Positions 1 to 4,574 of a stretch of DNA of 5,160 bases are shown here, piece after piece; the stretch's first letter is position 1, and each line of letters opens with the position of its first letter. The stretch covers positions 1 to 5,160 of the forward strand of contig DAOWDI010000225.1 of NCBI GenBank assembly GCA_030639105.1. The letters run 5' to 3'. Below the pieces are notes generated by a model. That model was not told where the DNA came from, ran no database searches, and was given only the letters and a program-made list of their open reading frames with translations. The translations under genes and the position numbers were made by a program. This DNA comes from Gammaproteobacteria bacterium. Its GTDB lineage: Bacteria > Pseudomonadota > Gammaproteobacteria > Ga0077536.

Positions 1-216
1 GTCGGTGCTGAAGATCGTCGAGCCGGCCTTCCCCAGGAGGTAACCGTGGAGAAACGCGATGGCGATTTCGCGCTCACTACCGCCTACCCGCATGAAATCC
101 TTGCACTGGTAGCTGCTTAGATCCTTGGTTGCGTCGTCGGCCGCCTGTGACGCAACGGGAACGCCTGCGCCGAGCAGTACGGCCATCATCAAAGTGGTAA
201 TGCGGTTAGTTAACAT
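1..216 (-). CDS. HdeA-like periplasmic acid-stress chaperone family protein (C-terminus beyond window edge)
   Basis: The reading frame starts at ATG 216-214 on the minus strand and is open for 72 codons to the window edge, so the C-terminus is missing. AGGAG (minus strand, 228-224) lies 7 bases before the ATG and supports this start. Residues 1-26 form a signal peptide: MLTNR, a hydrophobic stretch, then Ala-rich SQAA as a likely cleavage site, which predicts a periplasmic protein. The mature start has YQCKDFM around Cys38, followed by a short helix-forming stretch (EIAIAFLHGYLLG). This resembles the first conserved block of the HdeA/HdeB family, where a Trp/Tyr-x-Cys-x-Asp-Phe segment carries the first Cys of the structural disulphide. 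HdeA proteins are small periplasmic chaperones that protect proteins at low pH. The partner Cys would lie beyond the edge and cannot be checked. It is probably co-transcribed with the glycine-zipper gene upstream (64-base gap). The family call is from pattern recognition; acid-stress function is inferred. Confidence 0.68.
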   Translation of the reverse strand, partial: MLTNRITTLMMAVLLGAGVPVASQAADDATKDLSSYQCKDFMRVGGSEREIAIAFLHGYLLGKAGSTIFSTD

Positions 217-223
217 CGAGATA

Positions 224-228
224 CTCCT
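224..228 (-). promoter_or_regulatory. Ribosome binding site of the HdeA-like gene
   Basis: AGGAG on the minus strand, 7 bases before ATG 216-214. It fixes the start of the HdeA-like gene, which has no other nearby in-frame start with such a site. Confidence 0.7.
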
Positions 229-280
229 GCATTTCTTCAGGTAATTGAATAAGAACATGTCAGATCATTAATTTTGCTGC

Positions 281-598
281 TCAACGGCGGCGGCTCATGC
301 AATCGTCGAAGGTGTAATTTGCCGATTGGTTCCTGCGCGCCGCGCGGCCGACTCCGCCTACCAGGGCGCCGATGGCCGCACCTTTCCCAGCGTTTCCGGC
401 AATAGCACCGAATAGCGCTCCGCCCGCCGCGCCACGCGCGGCACCACCAAGGACCGGCTGTTCATTCCGTGCGCGGTCAGCGTATGCCTGGCAATCGGCG
501 GCGGATTGCGCGAAGACATTCGGCATCATGCAGAAACCGATAATAGCGAGTGTGAGCTGGGCGAATGCCCTTAGTGGCCTTAGAATAGTCTGCGGCAT
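281..598 (-). CDS. Exported glycine-zipper protein
   Basis: A 105-residue protein starting at ATG 598-596, with AAAGGGGG on the minus strand ending 6 bases before the start as a purine-rich ribosome binding site. Residues 1-30 form a Sec signal peptide with basic residues, a hydrophobic core (LTLAIIGF) and a probable cleavage after VFA30. The centre is a glycine zipper: Gly52, 56, 60, 64 and 68 are spaced exactly four apart, followed by Gly73, 77 and 81. Such GxxxG ladders pack membrane helices or oligomerise in the envelope. Mature cysteines flank the zipper (Cys36 in the AADCQAY segment, Cys100 in the DDCMSRRR tail) and could form a disulphide. There is no lipobox, so it is not a lipoprotein. 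Many proteobacterial 'glycine zipper family' proteins share this plan, including a C-terminal Phe-x-x-Cys-Met segment. The exact role is unknown. The gene lies directly upstream of the HdeA-like gene, suggesting a shared envelope or stress role. Confidence 0.82.
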   Translation of the reverse strand: MPQTILRPLRAFAQLTLAIIGFCMMPNVFAQSAADCQAYADRARNEQPVLGGAARGAAGGALFGAIAGNAGKGAAIGALVGGVGRAARRNQSANYTFDDCMSRRR

Positions 599-827
599 CG
601 TCTGCCCCCTTTACGGTTAAATCGAGCGCACGGCGTTGTTCCAGCACGCGCATCGTTCATGAACCATGGGCTTTGCAGTCCTGGAACCCCGCCCTGCATT
701 TGCGCTCCGCGGAGAAATTCCCAACTCATGCGCGGATTCTTCAAAAGATTGTAATCGATCCCATTGGGCCGTGACTAGTCGATACACTTCAACCGACACT
801 GTGCTCAGCACGATTTGTCTACGACCT
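599..827. other. Intergenic region with no supported gene
   Basis: This stretch must hold the promoter of the minus-strand glycine-zipper gene, but no convincing -35/-10 pair is visible. It contains one perfect 10-base palindrome, CTCCGCGGAG at 705-714. Open frames on both strands here have no recognisable motif and no ribosome binding site. The right end may include the unrecognisable N-terminal part of the decayed transposase that becomes readable at about 828. Confidence 0.5.
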
Positions 828-1093
828 AAACGAGGTGACGTTGCCATCCTATCGGACAGCCTGTTTTTTCACGGACGCCGACTATCGGTGTTATCTCACG
901 TAGCTGAAGAAATGCCTTGCGCGCTACCGCGTCAGACTCCACGCCTACGTACTGATGACCAACCATGTACACTTATGTGATGACACCCGAAGATTCGACC
1001 GGCATATCATCCGTCATGGCCCTGCTCGGAACCCATTACGTGAGGCACGTGAATAAATCCTACGGCCGCAATGGGACGCTGTGGGAAAAGTAA
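828..1093 (+). pseudogene. Decayed REP-associated tyrosine transposase (IS200/RAYT-like, Y1 transposase)
   Basis: Translating piecewise recovers a RAYT family core. Frame 3 gives KRGD at 828-839, resembling the family's QRGN. Frame 1 gives RTACFFTDADYRCYLT (853-900), a TAG stop (901-903) where the family usually has Trp or another residue, then LKKCLARYRVRLHAYVL and MTNHVHL (904-975). MTNHVHL is the HUH metal-binding motif of Y1 transposases. Frame 2 continues from 977 with VMTPEDSTGISSVMALLG, then THYVRHVNKSYG and RNGTLWEK, and ends at TAA 1091-1093. Intact relatives continue with RYK and a further C-terminal segment, which is absent. Lesions are therefore a probable frameshift near 840-855, an in-frame stop, a frameshift at about 976 and C-terminal truncation. 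Functional RAYTs are single-strand transposases that mobilise REP palindromes; this copy cannot make an active protein. No ATG or ribosome binding site is identifiable for it. The family assignment is strong; the exact left end is uncertain. Confidence 0.85.
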
Positions 1094-1145
1094 GCCACTA
1101 TGGCCCCTTTTTTCCTCGTTTCCTCTGCATTCGTTAACGCGTTCT

Positions 1146-1154
1146 TGCTAAAAT
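1146..1154 (+). promoter_or_regulatory. Extended -10 promoter element for the small ORF/nucleotidyltransferase pair
   Basis: TGCTAAAAT matches the extended -10 pattern TGnTATAAT with TAAAAT at 1149-1154. The best -35 with an 18-base spacer is the weak CTGCAT at 1125-1130, which is acceptable for an extended -10 promoter. Initiation about 7 bases after the hexamer would fall at 1160-1161, on the A of the ATG at 1161, implying a leaderless or nearly leaderless message. Two overlapping palindromes lie just upstream, CGTTAACG (1132-1139) and AACGCGTT (1136-1143), between the -35 and -10 positions. They could be an operator. The call rests on sequence matching only. Confidence 0.45.
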
Positions 1155-1160
1155 AGCGGT

Positions 1161-1397
1161 ATGTGCCGAGAGTCACGGGGATCCAAGCATCGCGCCGATT
1201 GGCCCGTCAGGCGGACCACGCTCGCAGCCGAACGCGAAACGCGCCCTGATCCTCTGCCGCCGGATGAAGCCCTTGCCATGATGTGGCAGCTCGCCCTCGA
1301 CGCCTGGTCCAGTGCCGGACGCACCATTCCGGATTACCCGAGGCGGGCAACGCCCATCCGCAAAGTCCCGATGCGTGCAACGGGCCAGTCCGATTGA
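1161..1397 (+). CDS. Small conserved-type protein of unknown function, partner of the nucleotidyltransferase
   Basis: This frame encodes 78 residues from ATG 1161. No Shine-Dalgarno sequence precedes the ATG, but an extended -10 element ends 6 bases before it. The protein is hydrophilic, with no signal peptide or membrane segment. Its recognisable parts are WPVRRTTL (residues about 14-21), then LPPDEALAMMWQLALDAW (about 32-49), then SAGRTIPDYPR and a short basic tail with PIRKVPM. I recall this arrangement (a WPVRR-like start, an MMW-L-L-AW helix and a GR-IPDY-R tail) from small hypothetical proteins encoded just before nucleotidyltransferase genes in several bacteria; that is memory, not a search. 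The stop TGA (1395-1397) overlaps the likely TTG start of the next gene, so the two are probably translated as a coupled pair. A role as binding partner or antidote of the downstream enzyme is inference. A shadow ORF is the alternative, made less likely by the coupling and the motif order. Confidence 0.65.
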   Translation: MCRESRGSKHRADWPVRRTTLAAERETRPDPLPPDEALAMMWQLALDAWSSAGRTIPDYPRRATPIRKVPMRATGQSD

Positions 1398-1864
1398 ACG
1401 AAGATTTCCTAGACATACTGCGGGCACTTTCCGACACAGGCGCGCGTTTCCTCGTCGTCGGCGCCCATGCCCTTGCCGGTCACGGATACCCCCGCGCGAC
1501 CGGCGACCTCGACGTGTGGGTAGCGCTATCCGAAGACAATGCCCGCCGTGTATGGGAAGCGTTGCAGCGCTTCGGCGCGCCGACCGAATCTCTTCAGCTT
1601 TCGGCTGACGATTTCCTAGTCCCCGGCACTGTCATTCAGCTTGGGGTACCGCCGCGCCGGATTGATCTACTCACGAGTATTACCGCTGTCGATTTCCCTG
1701 CAGCATGGGACGCGCGCATTGAGATCGAAATCGGAAACATGCGGGTGCCGATGCTGGGTCGCGAGCACCTGTTGATAAACAAGCTTGCCGTCGGCCGGCC
1801 GCAGGACCTCGCCGACAGCGAATTATTGGGCGTGGCTGATGATGAGAGCGGCAGCCAGGACTAG
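1394..1864 (+). CDS. DUF6036-like / minimal nucleotidyltransferase-fold protein
   Basis: From TTG 1394 this encodes 156 residues. The family usually begins close to the NEDFLDILRAL segment, and the TTG overlaps the upstream TGA as TTGA, so this start is preferred to ATG 1283. ATG 1283 would add 37 residues that only mirror the upstream gene in another frame. The nucleotidyltransferase core is clear: FLVVGAHALAGHG (residues 19-31, the strand-helix with the hG-x-A motif), then the acidic pair in TGDLDVWV (Asp38 and Asp40), then a third acidic residue in RRIDLL (Asp91). GREHLLINKLAVGRPQDLAD near the C-terminus matches the family's late GRE-LL-NK-A-GR-KDLAD block. All three expected metal-binding acids are present, so it may transfer nucleotides to an RNA or protein target. 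Related folds occur in AbiEii/MNT toxin-antitoxin systems. Substrate and biological role are unknown. It forms a two-gene unit with the small ORF before it. Confidence 0.85.
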   Translation: MNEDFLDILRALSDTGARFLVVGAHALAGHGYPRATGDLDVWVALSEDNARRVWEALQRFGAPTESLQLSADDFLVPGTVIQLGVPPRRIDLLTSITAVDFPAAWDARIEIEIGNMRVPMLGREHLLINKLAVGRPQDLADSELLGVADDESGSQD

Positions 1865-2024
1865 AGGTTAATCTCGGAGGGTTCTATTCCCCGTCCCTTG
1901 GGGCGAAAAATAGATAAACAAATTCCGGTTGAATACCCCGCTTTCGAAAGAAACAAGAAAGTTAAGCGTTAAGCGAGAGGGCTTACCCCGGGGATGTTTA
2001 TTTGGGCGACGACATGCTGAGTTA
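1865..2024. repeat. Short repeats and palindromes in the gap before the TraB-family gene
   Basis: This 160-base gap holds a perfect palindrome CTTTCGAAAG (1941-1950), a tandem repeat of TTAAGCG (1962-1968 and 1969-1975), the palindrome CCCCGGGG (1986-1993) and a bulged hairpin with arms CTATTCCCC (1884-1892) and GGGG plus AATAG (1900-1903, 1909-1913). An open frame from TTG 1929 runs through most of it into the TraB gene but lacks a ribosome binding site. No promoter is convincing. It could be regulatory or a small dispersed repeat. Confidence 0.4.
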
Positions 2025-2933
2025 ATGGGTGGTCTTGCGCATCCGGCACGCTTGTTTTTTTTTATCATCGCCCTGGCGGGCGAGTGTGTGTTGGCGCTCG
2101 ACTGTGCCGAGCTTTTACCGTCCGAGGCCAGCGTCGAGAGCGCAGGCTATTCCCGGGGCCTTCTATGGCGCATCGAGTCGGGTGGCGGCCAGGTCAGCCA
2201 CCTGTTTGGAACTGTTCATCTCTCCGACCCACGGGTTACCGATTTGCCGCCAAGCGTCGTCGATGTCTTGATGAGTAGCAGCAGTTTCGGTATGGAAGTC
2301 TTACTCGATATCGAAGCGATGCTGCAGATGTCCAGAGCGATGTATTACAGCGGTGGCCAAAGCCTGGAGGAAGATCTTGAACCGATGCTTTTTGAAAGTG
2401 CCGTGAAGTTGCTTGAAGGCTACGGTGTAAGCCCGGAAGCAGCGCGAAACCTGAAGCCGTGGGCGGCGTATATGACGTTGTCTTTACCGCCTGGAAAAAC
2501 CGCCATGCCCCTCGATTTGCTTTTGCTCAAGCTAGCTCGACAAGGTGGCAAGGAGACTTTTGGGTTGGAAAGTATCGACGAGCAGGTCGCGGTATTCGAT
2601 AGGCTGACGATTTCCGATCAAGCTGAGTTGCTTAGGCAAGCCGTGTGCCACTACAGTTTATTTCAGTCAGAGGTCGAGAAGATGATCGGTCACTATGTGT
2701 CTCGCGATCTTAGCGCTATGATGCGGATGTCGCTGCGCTACCGGTCGCCGCCCTACGATCGCTTGCTGAAGGTTTTGCTGTGGCAGCGGAATCGCCGGAT
2801 GGCACAAAGGATGTTGCCTCATTTGCAAAAGGGTGGCGCGTTCATCGCGATCGGCGCATTGCATCTGCCGGGGATCGGAGGTGTGCTGGATCTGTTACAA
2901 GAACAAGGGTACGTCGTCGAATCGATCTACTGA
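2025..2933 (+). CDS. Secreted TraB/GumN family protein
   Basis: From ATG 2025 the protein has 302 residues, typical for bacterial TraB/GumN proteins. Residues 1-24 look like a Sec signal peptide (ARLFFFIIALAGECVLA core, likely cut after VLA24). Cys27 follows LD, which does not fit a lipobox. The mature part has the family's first signature LLWRIE, then HLFGTVHLSDPRV with the G-x-x-H pair Gly62/His65, a central helical region, and KPWAAYM. The C-terminal AFIAIGALHLPGIGGV contains the second G-x-x-H pair, Gly277/His280. The two G-x-x-H motifs are the hallmark of the TraB/Tiki fold; Tiki proteins are metalloproteases, while bacterial substrates remain largely unknown. The frame is open upstream to TTG 1929, but that would place 32 charged residues before the signal peptide and has no ribosome binding site; the 2025 ATG also lacks a good one. 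The gene lies upstream of dapF in the same direction, separated by a structured gap. Confidence 0.88.
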   Translation: MGGLAHPARLFFFIIALAGECVLALDCAELLPSEASVESAGYSRGLLWRIESGGGQVSHLFGTVHLSDPRVTDLPPSVVDVLMSSSSFGMEVLLDIEAMLQMSRAMYYSGGQSLEEDLEPMLFESAVKLLEGYGVSPEAARNLKPWAAYMTLSLPPGKTAMPLDLLLLKLARQGGKETFGLESIDEQVAVFDRLTISDQAELLRQAVCHYSLFQSEVEKMIGHYVSRDLSAMMRMSLRYRSPPYDRLLKVLLWQRNRRMAQRMLPHLQKGGAFIAIGALHLPGIGGVLDLLQEQGYVVESIY

Positions 2934-2954
2934 ACGCTTGCTAGGTACCGTTTA

Positions 2955-3014
2955 CCACGAATGCCGCCGATTTGTCGGAACGTGGGGCGCTATGATTTCG
3001 GGAACCGAAATTGT
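2955..3014 (+). promoter_or_regulatory. Two-hairpin leader or weak terminator between the TraB-family gene and dapF
   Basis: The 91-base gap holds two hairpins. The first has stem CCGA/TCGG (2967-2970 with 2975-2978), enclosed asymmetrically by CCACG/CGTGG (2955-2959 with 2981-2985). The second is stronger: ATTTCGG (2995-3001) pairs perfectly with CCGAAAT (3005-3011) around a GAA loop, extendable by two G-U pairs and one A-U pair to 2992 and 3014. It is followed by only a short T-rich stretch (GTTTA), so it is at best a weak intrinsic terminator. It ends 10 bases before the dapF ATG, where no clear Shine-Dalgarno sequence is seen, so it might also affect dapF translation. TATGAT at 2991-2996 resembles a -10 box but lacks a matching -35. 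Confidence 0.4.
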
Positions 3015-3024
3015 TTAAGTCAAG

Positions 3025-3858
3025 ATGTTGATCCCGTTTACGAAAATGCATGGACTGGGCAACGATTTCGTGTTGTTGGACGAACGCGCTTCGTCTTTCC
3101 GGCTGAGCCCGGCACAACTGGCTCGGCTCGCCGATCGCCGTTACGGGGTCGGCTGTGATCAGGTTTTGGTCTTGGAACCTTCGTCGCTGCCGCACACCGA
3201 GGCTCGCTATCGTGTATTCAATGCCGATGGCAGCAGCGCTGAGCATTGCGGTAACGGCATCCGTTGCGTCGCGCGTTATTTGCGCGATGCCGGTGATATC
3301 AGCGGCGATAGTCTCTTGTTGGAAATAGATAGTGGTGCCTGCGAACTCGCGTTTGAAGCCGATGATTCGGTTCGGGTCGACATGGGACGGCCGTCGTTTG
3401 CCCCGGATGAGATACCGATCGCAGCCGATGAGCAGCAGGAGCGGTATGAACTGACGGTAGCCGGCAGTAATTATGAGTTTGGTTGCGTGTCCATGGGTAA
3501 CCCACACGCGATTATAGTGGTCGACGATGTCATGAGCGTCGATGTTTCGCGGATCGGGTCGGCGTGTCAGACGCACCGATTTTTCCCTGCAAAGATCAAC
3601 GTTGGATTCATGCAGGTTATCGACCGAAGCCGGGTGAAATTGCGCGTCTACGAACGAGGCGTAGGGGAGACGCTAGCCTGCGGAACCGGCGCCTGCGCGG
3701 CAATGGCCATCGGGCGCTTGTGGCGACGGCTCGATGGTGCGGTCGATATCGCACTGCCGGGCGGAGTCCTGCGCATTGAATGGCCGGGAACGCGGGAGGA
3801 CTCAATAATGATGACAGGACCCGCGGAGCACGTTTTCGAAGGTATAATGGAGTTATGA
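3025..3858 (+). CDS. dapF: Diaminopimelate epimerase
   Basis: A cytoplasmic, cofactor-independent epimerase converting LL- to meso-diaminopimelate, the precursor of lysine and of the peptidoglycan cross-linking residue. The 277 residues match the usual length. The N-terminal signature FTKMHGLGNDFVLLD (residues 5-19) is present. Both catalytic cysteines are intact: Cys75 in NADGSSAEHCGNGIRC and Cys219 in LACGTGACA, the two acid/base thiols of the active site. Other family blocks are GVGCDQ (41-46), MGNPHAI (157-163), FPAKINVGFMQ (187-197) and the substrate-binding YERGVGET (209-216). The two halves are the pseudo-symmetric domains of the DapF fold. ATG 3025 is the natural start, because E. coli DapF begins a few residues before KMHGLGNDF. 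The stop TGA (3856-3858) overlaps the ATG of the DUF484 gene (ATGA), implying translational coupling. Nothing in the protein is unusual. Confidence 0.99.
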   Translation: MLIPFTKMHGLGNDFVLLDERASSFRLSPAQLARLADRRYGVGCDQVLVLEPSSLPHTEARYRVFNADGSSAEHCGNGIRCVARYLRDAGDISGDSLLLEIDSGACELAFEADDSVRVDMGRPSFAPDEIPIAADEQQERYELTVAGSNYEFGCVSMGNPHAIIVVDDVMSVDVSRIGSACQTHRFFPAKINVGFMQVIDRSRVKLRVYERGVGETLACGTGACAAMAIGRLWRRLDGAVDIALPGGVLRIEWPGTREDSIMMTGPAEHVFEGIMEL

Positions 3859-4574
3859 ATCCGCGATCCAACGACAGCATAACTGATGCAGTGGCACTGC
3901 CTACGGCAGCGGTGGTCGGTGAGTATTTGAGAGCACATCCGGATTTTTTCAATAGCTATCCTGATGTTCTTCGCGCTATTGAGATAACCCATTGTAGTGG
4001 CGACGCCATTTCTCTTCTGGAACGCCAGGTGGCGGCATTGCGAGAAGATAACGAACGCCAGAAAGCCCGATTCGACGAACTCGTTGCCCTCGCGAAAACA
4101 AATGAAGACCTCATAAAGCGTATCCACCAGCTCGCGCTTACCCTGATGGAAGCGGCTGGACCCGAGGCGATATTCGCGACGCTAACCGATACGCTCGCCA
4201 GAGAATTCAATGCCGACAGCGTACGTACCCTGATTTTCGCCAACCCATCGGTCATCGATTCGTCTCGGGTACCGGAATTCATTGGTGAAGATTGTGTGGA
4301 GCGGGAGGTGTTTGCCGAGTTAATAAAAAGCAGTTCACCGCAATGCGGACAGCTTACTGATAGTCAGAAGCAGTCGTTGTTTGAGGCTGGTGCGCACGGG
4401 GGGTCAGCAGCATTGTTGCCGCTTTGTGGGAAGTCCTGGGACGGGCTTGTGGTTGTCGCGAGCGATGACAAAGCAAGGTTCGACGCAAATATGGGAACCG
4501 AGTTCCTGGCCTATCTGGGGGATATCGTCTCACTGATCGTGGATCCGTGGGTCGCGCGGAGCACCTCGAGTTGA
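3855..4574 (+). CDS. DUF484 family protein (YigA-type)
   Basis: A 239-residue cytoplasmic protein close in size to E. coli YigA. The N-terminal block is characteristic: VVGEYLRAHPDFFNSYPDVL (residues 20-39), then SLLERQVAALREDN (53-66). A heptad-like helical stretch follows, up to about residue 100 (FDELVALAKTNEDLIKRIHQLALTLMEA), likely a coiled coil. The remainder has the alternating pattern of a GAF-like domain (ADSVRTLIF, SAALLPLCG, GLVVVASDD). The family's biochemical function is not established; it is kept between dapF and xerC across Gammaproteobacteria. ATG 3855 is chosen because it overlaps the dapF stop as ATGA and places the conserved block at the usual distance. The ATG at 3780 would add 25 residues lying inside dapF with no family match. 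GGAG at 3849-3852 is too close to the ATG to act well, so coupling to dapF probably drives initiation. Confidence 0.96.
   Translation: MNPRSNDSITDAVALPTAAVVGEYLRAHPDFFNSYPDVLRAIEITHCSGDAISLLERQVAALREDNERQKARFDELVALAKTNEDLIKRIHQLALTLMEAAGPEAIFATLTDTLAREFNADSVRTLIFANPSVIDSSRVPEFIGEDCVEREVFAELIKSSSPQCGQLTDSQKQSLFEAGAHGGSAALLPLCGKSWDGLVVVASDDKARFDANMGTEFLAYLGDIVSLIVDPWVARSTSS
4558..4561 (+). promoter_or_regulatory. Ribosome binding site supporting a TTG start for xerC
   Basis: GGAG lies 9 bases before TTG 4571, inside the end of the DUF484 gene. It favours TTG 4571 over the in-frame GTG at 4547, which lies upstream of this site. No ATG is available in the xerC frame before the conserved N-terminal domain. 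Confidence 0.6.

Noticed and set aside
630..648. Sigma-54 type promoter for the glycine-zipper gene (TGGAAC and TGC on the minus strand)
   Set aside because: The spacing between the GG and GC elements is one base too long and the match is otherwise partial.
617..847. Minus-strand open frame of 76 codons upstream of the glycine-zipper gene
   Set aside because: No ribosome binding site, no recognisable motif, and it overlaps the transposase fossil on the other strand.
666..980. Plus-strand open frame of 104 codons
   Set aside because: It crosses the transposase fossil mostly in the wrong frame, has no ribosome binding site and shows no motif. Only its KRGD segment may be a true transposase remnant.
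1283..1396. N-terminal extension of the nucleotidyltransferase from ATG 1283
   Set aside because: The added 37 residues are the out-of-frame reading of the upstream small gene and show no family similarity; the conserved domain begins at the TTG 1394 start.
1173..1437. Minus-strand open frames opposite the small ORF and the start of the nucleotidyltransferase
   Set aside because: They are antisense shadows with arginine- and glycine-rich composition and no motif or start signal.
1884..1913. Intrinsic terminator after the nucleotidyltransferase gene
   Set aside because: The stem has only four continuous GC pairs with a large bulge before the outer arm, and the following bases are A-rich rather than a T tract.
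2941..3576. Minus-strand open frame of 211 codons opposite dapF
   Set aside because: It is the antisense shadow of a certain dapF, has no domain pattern, and its length follows from the codon bias of the true gene.
3617..4127. Minus-strand open frames across the dapF/DUF484 junction
   Set aside because: Both sense genes are well supported and overlap by four bases; the antisense frames have no motif or ribosome binding site.
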